64,000 nucleotides of DNA from an uncultured Muribaculaceae bacterium (GTDB lineage Bacteria; Bacteroidota; Bacteroidia; Bacteroidales; Muribaculaceae), in the NCBI GenBank assembly GCA_910584125.1, contig CAJTXU010000018.1:1-64000 (forward strand), given 5' to 3'. Below the pieces are notes generated by a model, which had not been told where the DNA came from, made no database searches, and saw only the letters and a list, made by a program, of their open reading frames with translations. Position 1 is the first letter of the stretch; each line of letters begins with the position of its first letter. This document shows positions 6,904-16,800 of the stretch, piece after piece. The position numbers and the translations under genes were made by a program.

Positions 6904-8109
6904 ATGCGACAGATTATAAACCATTTCACCGACGACGACCTCTATAAATTCACGATGTGCTGCGCGGTGATCGAGAATTTTCCCCGCGCTTATGTCAGAT
7001 ACCGTTTCACCGACCGCAACAACACGGTCTATCCCCCGGGATTCGCCGACGAGCTGCGCCGTCAGATCCGGCTTCTCGAGACCTTGGAGATAACCGACGG
7101 GGAAATCGCGTTCATGCGCCGCCGCTGCCGCTACATCCCGGCATGGTTCTACAGCTTCCTCAAGGGATTCCGCTACGACAGCCGCTGGGTCAGCGTGGAG
7201 CAGGACGGCGACGGACATCTCTCCCTCATGTTCGAGGGGTGCTGGAGCGACACCATACTCCTTGAAGTCAAGGTGCTCGCCATCATCTCCGAACTGTACT
7301 ACATCATGACCGGCCAGGCGCCGGGCCTCGATTACGTCCGCTATCACGACACATCGCGCGACAAGGCCCGCCGGATGCTTGAGGCCGGATGTGTCTACAG
7401 CGACTTCGGCACCCGCCGCCGCGCCTCCTTCGAGGCGCAGGACACTGTGGTGAGGGCGATGAAGGAATGCCAGAAATCCGCCCGGTTTCCGGGGCGGTTC
7501 ATCGGCACCAGCAATGTGTATCTCGCCATGAAATACGACCTGACCCCCGTCGGCACTATGGCCCATGAGCTGATATGCGCCCTCGCCGGGATGTACGGTC
7601 CGCAGATGGCCAACAATCTCGCGATGAAGACTTGGAAACGCACTTACCGCGGCGCGCTCGGCACCTTCCTCTACGACACATACGGCTGGCGGATCTTCAG
7701 CCTCAATTTCTCGGAAGACTACGCCAACATGTTCAGAGGCCTGAGGGTCGACAGCGGCGACAACTTCGAGCAACTCGACCTGATCGTCGACAAATACCGC
7801 TCGCTCAACATCGACCCGAGAGAGAAACAGGTGGTGTTCAGCAACGGGCTCGACGTCGACAAGGCGATCGAGATCCAGCGCTATGCCGCCGGCAAGTGTC
7901 TCCCGTCGTTCGGAATCGGCACCCATTTCACCAACGACTTCCCCGGCGTCCGCCCGATGAACATCGTCATAAAGCTCGACGCGGTCAAGATCACCGAGTC
8001 ATGGCCCTTCTACTGCCGCACCTGCAAGCTGAGCGAGGACAAAGGCAAATATTCGGGCGACCCCGAGACCGTGAGATGCTTCCGCCGTCTGCTGCGTCTC
8101 GACGACTGA
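6904..8109 (+). CDS. pncB: Nicotinate phosphoribosyltransferase
   Basis: A 401-residue enzyme that joins nicotinate to PRPP to form nicotinate mononucleotide in NAD salvage, in the cytoplasm. The N-terminus INHFTDDDLYKFTM is the PncB signature, and the VGTMAHE segment carries the catalytic His that is phosphorylated during ATP-driven turnover. The FSNGLDVDKAIEI and FGIGTHFTND motifs are also typical. Length is normal. The start codon is the last part of the 21-bp repeat array. It is transcribed alone, with a terminator after it. Confidence 0.95.
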   Translation: MRQIINHFTDDDLYKFTMCCAVIENFPRAYVRYRFTDRNNTVYPPGFADELRRQIRLLETLEITDGEIAFMRRRCRYIPAWFYSFLKGFRYDSRWVSVEQDGDGHLSLMFEGCWSDTILLEVKVLAIISELYYIMTGQAPGLDYVRYHDTSRDKARRMLEAGCVYSDFGTRRRASFEAQDTVVRAMKECQKSARFPGRFIGTSNVYLAMKYDLTPVGTMAHELICALAGMYGPQMANNLAMKTWKRTYRGALGTFLYDTYGWRIFSLNFSEDYANMFRGLRVDSGDNFEQLDLIVDKYRSLNIDPREKQVVFSNGLDVDKAIEIQRYAAGKCLPSFGIGTHFTNDFPGVRPMNIVIKLDAVKITESWPFYCRTCKLSEDKGKYSGDPETVRCFRRLLRLDD

Positions 8110-8122
8110 GGCCCCGGAGTAC

Positions 8123-8202
8123 AATTCCCGATTTCCCCCGCTTTCTCCCAATTTTCCCGATTTTCCCGATTTTTCCGATTTTTCGGGGTCGGGAATTTTT
8201 TT
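8123..8202 (+). terminator. Terminator after pncB with slippable stem
   Basis: AATTCCCGA (8123-8131) pairs with TCGGGAATT (8189-8197), followed by a T run. Between them tandem TTTTCCCGA-type units could each pair with the same right arm, giving alternative stems. Confidence 0.65.
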
Positions 8203-8213
8203 ATGTGCAGAAT

Positions 8214-8245
8214 TTTGCATATATAACAAATATTTTTTAATTTTA
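8214..8245 (+). promoter_or_regulatory. Promoter of the NRPS operon
   Basis: TTTG (8214-8217), a 20-nt spacer and TAATTTTA (8238-8245), with 29 nt to the ATG. All downstream genes to 20357 overlap, so this is probably the main promoter of the operon. Confidence 0.6.
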
Positions 8246-8274
8246 CGCGAATTAACCTTATAACGTCGAAACCC

Positions 8275-10530
8275 ATGAAACTCTCCAATCGACTGTCGAT
8301 ATATGTATTCGTCGTGTGTCTGGTGATCGGGCTGGGGCTGACCCTCGTGCTGGAGCGCACCGTATCGCGCAACCAGCGACAGCAGGCCGAGCGCGTAATG
8401 ACCATGCTGCAGCGTCAGCTTGTCGCCAATTTCAAGTCCGAAATAGGCGACGTCGAAAGTCAGGTGCGCCGGTCGGCGCTTGTGATCCAACAGCAGGGAT
8501 TCATCGCCGACAGGGCCGACGTCGGCCGCATGCTCGCCATCATGACCGAGAGCGACTCGCTAATCATGGGAGGCGGCGTGGCCCTGAACCCGGATGTTCC
8601 CGGAGGGCCCCGGCGCGAATGGATGCTCTATGTCAGCATCGGCCCCGACGGCACCCTGCAAGAGAAACTGCTCGGAGCGCCCGAATATCCCTACACGGAG
8701 ATGCAATGGTTTCGCGAGCCGGTCGAAAAAGGCGAGGCATGCTGGAGCCAGGCGTACATGGACCGCGGGGCCGGCGAGACGCTGATGGTGACATACGCCG
8801 TGCCGGTGTTCGGCGACTCGACAGCCGCCGCCGTGGTGACGGCCGACATATCGTTGAGTGAACTGGCCCGCACCGTGGCCGCACTCAAACCATACAAAGA
8901 CTCACGGTCATATCTCGTCGACGCCTCGGGCCGGATCCGGGCCCCGGGCAACGGTAACGACGGCCACGTGGCAGCGGCTATGGGCGGCAGCGGCGACAAG
9001 ATCATGACATACACCCCCGTGGCCGGACTCCCGATGCGCGTCATGACCGTCACCCCGACGTCGTCGCTGATGTCGGTGCTCAAAGAGGCGCGTCCCCATT
9101 TCATAATCATCATGCTCGGCGGCACAATCATACTCATCATACTGGTGCGCACGCTGCTGTGGCGCATGACGCGCCCGCTCGACCGACTCTCGGAGGCGGC
9201 CGACAGCATCGGCCGCGGCGACTTCGAGACGCCACTGCCCGACGTAGGCGGATACAGCGACCTCAACCGTCTCCGCACGGCGATGCTGAATATGGAGAAG
9301 TCGATAGCCGACTATGTCGAGCAGACCGCCCGCGAGGCCCTGGAGCGCGGCCGTATGGAAAGCGAGCGCAAACGGATGAAAAGCGAGCTTGAGGTGGCCG
9401 CCGAAATCCAGAGGGCGATGTTGCCCGCCGATCCGCCCGAGACGCTCGATATCGAAGGCGCGCAGGTGGCGTTGGCCACGCATCTCCAGCCCGCGCTCGA
9501 CGTCAGCGGCGACCTGTATTACTGGAAGGCCGACGGCCCGAAGCTCGTCATGGTGATCGCCGACGTCAGCGGCAAGGGAGTGCCCGCGTCGCTGCTCATG
9601 GTCTCGCTCAAGGAACGTCTCTCGATCGACCTCGTCCGCGGCATGGCCCCGGCCGGGATCCTGAGCGACCTCAACGACGCCGTGTGCCGCAACAATCCCC
9701 GCAACATGTTCGTCACCATGCAGATATGCGTGTTCGACAGGAGGAACATGAGCCTCACGATAGCCAACGCCGGGCATAACCCGCCCGTCTTGCGCAGCGG
9801 CGGCTCGTGGAACATGCTGAAGCTGCGCCCCGGCCTCCCCATAGGCATCATGGACGGCATGGACTATACCGAAACGAAATTTCACGTGGTCCCCGGCGAC
9901 GCCTTCTTCATGTACACCGACGGCCTCACCGAGGCGGAGAACGGCGACGGGGAGCAGTTCGGCGACGACCGTCTGCTCCGCCTGCTCGTCGACACCGACG
10001 AGCTTCCCGCCGCGAAGCGGCCCGAAGAGATATCGGGGCGAATCATGGAGTTCGCCCCCGACGACTCGCACGACGACATGACGATGGTGCTCGCACGGTT
10101 CGGCACCGACACGCTGCGTCTCGACCTGGAGCGCAGCCGCGAGTCAGTGGCTAAGGCCGCGGAGGTCGCAGCCGGCTGCGCCAAGAGATGGGATCTCGGG
10201 CCCAAGACCGCATACAACCTCAATCTCGTGATCGAGGAATGGATGACCAACATCGTGGCATACACGCCACGCAAGGCGACCGGAGGCAACCGCTTCACGC
10301 TGACCATCTCGTGCGACGGCAGCGACATCCGGATCGTCACATCCTACGCCGCGGCCAAGTTCAACCCCCTGGCCGGCGCGCCGAGAGTCAACACGAAGGC
10401 CCCGGCCGACCAGCGGCCCGTCGGAGGTCTCGGCATCTTCCTGATCCGGAGCATCGCCTCCGAGGTGAAGCACTCATATATAGAGGGCAACAACATATTC
10501 GAAATCAAACTATCAAACATACAATCATGA
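8275..10530 (+). CDS. Membrane sensor SpoIIE/PP2C phosphatase with C-terminal anti-sigma-kinase-like domain
   Basis: A 751-residue protein. Order: TM helix (about 7-27), periplasmic cache-like sensor (28-275), second TM helix (IIIMLGGTIILIILV), HAMP (about 297-350), coiled coil, SpoIIE/PP2C phosphatase (about 375-610; SGDLYY near 410, ADVSGKG near 428, DDMTM near 600), then a GHKL ATPase domain (about 620-745; EEWMTNI N-box near 653, GGLGIFLI G-box near 716). RsbU-type enzymes dephosphorylate STAS antagonists, and RsbW-type domains phosphorylate them. Here both activities sit on one sensor, and the STAS gene overlaps its stop codon (ATGA). It probably sets the phosphorylation state of that STAS protein in response to an envelope signal. 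Confidence 0.9.
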   Translation: MKLSNRLSIYVFVVCLVIGLGLTLVLERTVSRNQRQQAERVMTMLQRQLVANFKSEIGDVESQVRRSALVIQQQGFIADRADVGRMLAIMTESDSLIMGGGVALNPDVPGGPRREWMLYVSIGPDGTLQEKLLGAPEYPYTEMQWFREPVEKGEACWSQAYMDRGAGETLMVTYAVPVFGDSTAAAVVTADISLSELARTVAALKPYKDSRSYLVDASGRIRAPGNGNDGHVAAAMGGSGDKIMTYTPVAGLPMRVMTVTPTSSLMSVLKEARPHFIIIMLGGTIILIILVRTLLWRMTRPLDRLSEAADSIGRGDFETPLPDVGGYSDLNRLRTAMLNMEKSIADYVEQTAREALERGRMESERKRMKSELEVAAEIQRAMLPADPPETLDIEGAQVALATHLQPALDVSGDLYYWKADGPKLVMVIADVSGKGVPASLLMVSLKERLSIDLVRGMAPAGILSDLNDAVCRNNPRNMFVTMQICVFDRRNMSLTIANAGHNPPVLRSGGSWNMLKLRPGLPIGIMDGMDYTETKFHVVPGDAFFMYTDGLTEAENGDGEQFGDDRLLRLLVDTDELPAAKRPEEISGRIMEFAPDDSHDDMTMVLARFGTDTLRLDLERSRESVAKAAEVAAGCAKRWDLGPKTAYNLNLVIEEWMTNIVAYTPRKATGGNRFTLTISCDGSDIRIVTSYAAAKFNPLAGAPRVNTKAPADQRPVGGLGIFLIRSIASEVKHSYIEGNNIFEIKLSNIQS

Positions 10531-10832
10531 AAATCACCATCAAGACCGATGACACCCTCACGACGATAGCCGTGGAAGGCCGTGTCGACACATTCACCGC
10601 TCCCGAATTCGACTCGCAGACCGCCGGCGTACCGGCCCCGGGATTCTCGGGCGACATCGTAATCGACTGCGCCGGGATGGAATACATCAGCAGCGCCGGA
10701 CTGCGCTCGTTCATCACCCTGCTCAAGCGCGCCACCGCCGAGGGCTGCGGGCTGACGGTGACGAATCTCAACGACGCGATCCGCACGGTGTTCGACATGA
10801 CAGGTTTCACCCAGATATTCAAGATAAAATGA
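10527..10832 (+). CDS. STAS-domain anti-sigma-factor antagonist
   Basis: A 101-residue single STAS domain (RsbV/SpoIIAA type). VEGRVDTFTAPEF and the DCAGMEYISSAGLR loop are diagnostic; Ser55 or Ser56 in that loop is the expected phosphorylation site. It overlaps both neighbours by ATGA (upstream phosphatase, downstream NRPS). In known circuits the unphosphorylated form binds the kinase-like ATPase and frees its partner. The candidate partners here are the ATPase domains at the ends of the phosphatase and of the MATE transporter; no sigma factor is encoded in the operon. Confidence 0.92.
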   Translation: MKITIKTDDTLTTIAVEGRVDTFTAPEFDSQTAGVPAPGFSGDIVIDCAGMEYISSAGLRSFITLLKRATAEGCGLTVTNLNDAIRTVFDMTGFTQIFKIK

Positions 10833-13800
10833 TACCCGACCGCACCCGCCCGGTGCCGCTGTCGCAGACGCAGAGCGGCATCTACATCTCGACTCTCCAG
10901 AGCGAGCAGGCCACCATCTACCACATCCCGCAGCTCAACTTCTTCCCGGCCGTCGACGACGCCGACCGCCTCGCCGAGGCGGTGCGGACACTGGTCGACG
11001 CCTACCCGGTGCTCTCGGCCGTAATCACCACTGACGCCGACGGCGTGCCGGTGATGTATAGCGACCCGGACTCGACAGTGGAGGTCGAGAGGCTCGCCAC
11101 CACTGAGCGCGAGCTCCACGCCTCGTACGAGTCGCTGGTGACGCCCTTCGACTTCGAGGCCGGACGGCCGTCGCGGTTCAGGGTGATCACCACTGAGAGG
11201 GGAGTGTATCTCTTCACCGACGTCCACCACGTCATCTACGACGGTCTGGGCCGCCGCGCCTTCATGGAGCAGCTCGACCGCGCCTATCGCGGCGAACCGC
11301 TTGGCGTCGAGGAGATGTCGGCCTTCGACGTCGCCGCCCGCGAGGCCGAACTGCGCCAGACCCCCGAGCTCGACGCCCAGCGCAAGACATACGCCGCCAT
11401 GCTCGAGGGAGGCAACCCGACTTTCGACATACTGCCCGACGTCAGCGGCGACCGTGAGACGTTCGGCACGCTCGTCATGAAGGCCGGTATCGGCGCAGCC
11501 GCCTACCGCGACTGGTGCAAGGCCAACGGATTCCCGCAGAGCATCCCCGCCACGGCGGCCGCCGGCGTGGCCCTGTCGCGCTTCTACCGCCGCGACGACC
11601 TGACGTTCGCCACCATCTTCAACGGCCGCGGCAAGGAACATCGCTACACCGTCTCGATGATGGTGCGCACGCTGCCCGTGCGGATCACCATCACACCCGG
11701 CGAGACCGTCGGCGAACTCATTGCCGGACTGATGCGCCAGCAGAAGACGATGCGCGACAACGGCCTCTACTCGTTCGCCGACGCAGCTGCCGACTTCGGT
11801 GCCAACTCCGATTTCATATTCGCATACCAGGGCGCGCTGCTCGGTCCGCCGCAGATCAACGGCCAGGAGCTCGAGCTCACCCAGCTGCCCATGGTCTCGA
11901 CCGGCGAGAAGATCTCGGCTGAGATGTTTCTCGAAGGCGACGAGGCCGAACTGCACTTCTCCTACCGCAGCGACCTCTTCAGCGAAGAACTCATGGCCGG
12001 GCTCGGCGACTCGATCGCCGAGGTGCTACGCGAGATGATGGCTTCCGACCTGTCGACCCCCGTCGAGAGTCTGTCGGTGCTCACGCCCGCTCGCCGCGCC
12101 GAGGCGCTGGAGATGTCGTGCGGCGCGCCGTCGCTTGCCGACCCAACGGCCACAGTGCCCCGCCTCGTCACGGCTTCCGCACGCCGCCATCCCGACAAGA
12201 CCGCGATTGTCTACGGCGACCGCCGAGTCTCATACGCCGAACTCGACCGTGTCTCCGACGCTCTGGCGCATTACCTGCGCGACAAGGCCGGAGTCAAGCC
12301 CGGCGACTTCGTGGGCATCATGATCGACCGCTCCGAACTCATGGCCATATATCCGCTGGCCGTCATGAAGGCCGGAGCTGCCTACATGCCACTCGACCCC
12401 CACTTCCCGCAGGACCGCCTTGAGTTCATGGTCGGCGACGCCGGACTCGGCATCGTGCTCGACGAGTGCGGCCTCATGGCCGAGAAACTTCCCGGATTCA
12501 AGGGGAGGGTCGTGTCGGCCGACGTGCTGGCGACGCTCGATCCGAATCCAGAGCCGGTATGCCTCTGCGAGCCCGAATCGCCGATGGTGGTGCTCTACAC
12601 CTCCGGCTCCACGGGCAAGCCCAAGGGAGTCGTGCTGCGCCAGCGCAACCTGGTGAATTTCTGCGCCACATACATAAGCCTGATTGGCCTCACCGAGGCC
12701 GACAGCACCGGCGCCTACGCCACGTTCGGCTTCGACGCCCACATCCTCGACCTCTATCCGGCGCTCCAGGTCGGCGCGACGGTCCATATCTTCGACCCCG
12801 AGACGCGCCTCGACCTCACCGCCATGCACGACTACATAGACCGCGAGCGGCTCAGCGTCCTCTTCATGACCACGCAGATAGCCTGGCAGATGGCCACGCT
12901 GTTCGAGCTCCCCTCGGTGCGTGTCTTCTCGGGCGGCGGCGAGAAACTTCCCCCGCTCGGGCCCCTGCCATACCGCTTCATCAATCTCTACGGCCCGACG
13001 GAATGCTCGGTCATAGCCACGGCCTACGAGCTTGAGGGCGCCACAGACGGCCGCGTCATCGGAGGTCCAATCCCGGGCTACGAGGTGCGCATACTCGACG
13101 CGCGGCTCGAGCCGGTGCCCGCCGGTGTGCCGGGCGAGCTCGTCATAATGGGAGCCGGCGTCGCCGCCGGATACCTCAACCGCGACGACCTCACGGCCGC
13201 CAAATTCATCACCATCGACGGCAAGCCCTCCTACCGCACCGGCGACCTGGCCCGCTACCTGCCCAACGGCCAGATCGAGTTCCTGGGCCGTATGGACGGC
13301 ATGGTCAAGCTGCGTGGTCTGCGCATCGAGCTCGGCGAGATTGAGGCCGTGGCCTCGCGCCATCCGTCGGTGAAATCGTTCGTGGCCGCCGTCAAGGAAA
13401 TCGGCGGCATGGAGAACCTCGCCGGATATTACGTGGCCAAGGAGGGATGCGACCTCACCCCCGACCAGCTCCGCGACTTCATGGCCGGCGAGCTCACCGA
13501 GTTCATGATTCCCTCTGTCATCATCCCGCTCGACAGCATGCCGCTGACCCCCAACGGAAAGGTCGACCGCAGGGCACTGCCCGTTCCGGCTGTCGCCCCG
13601 ACCGAGATTGTCGCACCGAAGACCGATATGGAGCGCAAGGTGATGGATATCGCCGCCGACGTGCTGAAACACGACAGTTTCGGCGTCACCTCCAACCTCG
13701 TCGCCGAGGGCCTCACGTCGCTCATGGCCATGCGCCTCACCGCCTCGATCATGAAGGCCACCGGCCTGAAGATCACGGCCAAGGAGGTGATGTCGGCCCC

Positions 13801-16800
13801 TACCGTGTCGGAGATCGCCGCCTGCCTGGAGGCGAAAGGACAGCCCGCCGAGGCAAGTCAGGAAAAGGCCGCCCGTCCGCGCCGGCGCTACTATCCCCTA
13901 ACCGAGAACCAGCGTGGAGTCTACATCGACTGGGAGATGAACCGCGACGCCCTGCAGTATAACATCCCGCAGGCGTTCCGGCTTCCCGACGGCACCGACC
14001 CCGCTCGTCTCCGCGAGGCCGTGCTCAAGGTGATAGAGGCGCATCCCGGCCTTAAGACACGCATGACGATGCGCGGCGCCGACGTGATGCAGCTGCGTGA
14101 CGACGACGCAAAGATCGAGGTCGAGATAACACGCCTCGACAGCCGGCCCGACGCCGGATTCTTCCAGAGCCTCGTGCGCCCCTTCAACCTGCTGGAGGAA
14201 CCGCTGATCCGCTGCGCGATATACACCTACGGTGACGAGGTCTATCTGATGCGCGACACCCACCACATCATCTTCGACGGCGTGTCGGCGATGGTGTTCA
14301 ACGACGACCTCGTCCGCGCATGGGGCGGCGAGGCGCTTGAGAAAGAGACCTACGGCGCGCTCGACCACGCCCTCGACGAGGCCGACCTGCTCGAGAGCGA
14401 GGCCGCCGACAAGGCCGGCGAGTGGTTCGCCGAGCTGCTCGGCGAGTCCGAGTCCACCTCCTTCCCGCGCAGCGCGACGCCCGACAACGACGTGGCCGGC
14501 GGCATGGGACGCCTGAGCCTGCGAATGCCCGCAGCCGAGATCCGCGCCTTCTGCTCGAAGGGAGCCATCACGGCCAGCAACTACTTCCTCTCGGCGATGC
14601 TGCAGCTGCTCCACCGCCTCACACGCGAGAAGACCGTGCAGATCACCACGGTCAACAACGGCCGCGCCGACATGCGTCTGCTCTCCACCACCGGCATGTA
14701 TGTCAAGACGCTGCCCGTCGTGTCGCGCTGCGAGCGCACCGACGTCACGCCGCTCGATTTCGCCCGCGACATCCAGCGCCAGTTCCTCACCGCGCAGGAT
14801 TACGACTTCTATCCCTTCACGGCCCTGGTCGAGAAGCACGGCGTGCGTCCCGAGATCATGTATGTCTACGAGGGAGGCATAAGTCTGGAGGGCGACGCCT
14901 CGACGCCGCTGAGGCTCGAGCCCGTCGAGCTGCGCCTCGATACGGCAAAAGTGCCGCTGACGCTACTCGTCTTCGAGCCCGGCGACACGGAATACGAACT
15001 GATCCTCGAATACGACACGTCGGTCTACTCGCGCCGCGACATGCAGCTTCTGCTCGCCATGATGCGCACGCTCAGCGGCAGCCTCACCGGGGCGGCCACC
15101 GTGGCCGACGGCGTGATGACCGACGCCGCCCAGGAGGCCGAACTGATGAAAATCCGCGACGGCCAGACCGGCCCGGTGCCCTACCGCAGCTTCCACGGAG
15201 CCATGGAGCTACGCGCCGACGAGACCCCCGACGCCCGGGCGCTGGTGGCCTGCGACAGGTCGATGACCTTCCGCGAGTTTGACGAGGAGTGCAACCGCGT
15301 GGCCCACAGCCTCATCGACCGCGGCGTGCGTCCCGGCGACCGCGTCGTGGTGCTCCTGCCGCGTCGCTCGTATCTAATCTCGGCCATCTACGGCATCATG
15401 AAGGCCGGGGCCGCCTACATCCCCTGCGACCCCGAGTATCCCGCCGACCGCATCCGCCTCATCACCGAGGACTCCGGCGCGAGGTTCATCATCACCACCC
15501 CCGACCGCATGGAGCTGTATCCCGGCAAGGCCCTCGACGTCAACGAAGTCATCGCTCACCCCGACAGCTCGCGTCCCGGCGTGGAGACAGACCCCGACAG
15601 CATCGCCTATATGATCTACACCTCCGGTTCCACGGGACGGCCCAAGGGCGTGATGATTCCCCACCGCTGCATCGCCGACTATCTCTACGGCTACTACCGC
15701 GAGTTCTATCAGCCGCATCCCGAGATCAAGACCAATATGCTGATAGTCACCATCTCGTTCGACGCCTCGCTGGTCGACCTGGGCACGTCGCTCACTTCGG
15801 GCCACACGCTGGTGTTGGCCAACGAGGAGGAATGCAAGGACGTCACGCTGCTCTCGCAGCTGATGCTGCGCAACAACGTCGACGCCTTCGACATCACCCC
15901 GAGCCGTCTCGACGCCATGCTCGAGCTTCCCGACTTCGCGAGAGCGGTAGCCAATGCGAAACTCCTCAACATCGGCGGCGAGGGCTTCAAGACGAGCCTG
16001 ATCAACAAGCTCTTCGCCACCGGATTCGACGGCCTGGCCGTCAACGAATACGGCCCGACCGAATGCACCGTGGGCAGCAACCACAACCTGCTGCTGCCCG
16101 ACCGTCCTATCACGGCCGGACCTCCGTTCTACAACGAGAGCGAGCGCATCATCGACGCCTGGGGCGGCGAACTCCCCGTCGGGGCCGTCGGCGAGCTCTA
16201 CATCTTCGGCGCAGGTGTCGGCGCGGGCTACAACAACCTGCCCGACAAGACGGCCGAGGCATTCGTCGACTGGCACGGAATGCGCGGATACCGCACGGGC
16301 GACCTCGCCCGCTGGGAGGACTCGGGCGACGTCACCATCCTGGGCCGCATCGACCATCAGGTCAAGCTGCGCGGCCTGCGCATCGAGCTGGGCGAGATCG
16401 AGAACGTGGCCCTGGGCTATCCCGGCCTGAAGACGGCCGCCGCCGACGTGCGCGAGGTTAACGGCATCCAGCATCTCTGCCTCTACTTCACGGCCGAGGG
16501 CGACATCGACACCGAGAGCCTGCGCAGGCATCTCGCCTCGTCGCTGACGGACTACATGGTGCCCGACGCCTACACCCCGGTCGAGGCTATGCCGCTCACG
16601 CCCAACGGCAAGATCAACCGCAAGGCCCTGCCGGCGCCGCGCGTCGCCGACGAGGAACCGTACGTCGAGCCGACCGACGGTCTGGAGAAGGAGATTGCCG
16701 ACGCATTCGCGCGGATACTCAACCGCGGGCGCGTCGGAGCCAACGACAACTTCTTCGCCATCGGCGGCACGTCGATCAACGCCATCAAGGTCGTCGCCTC

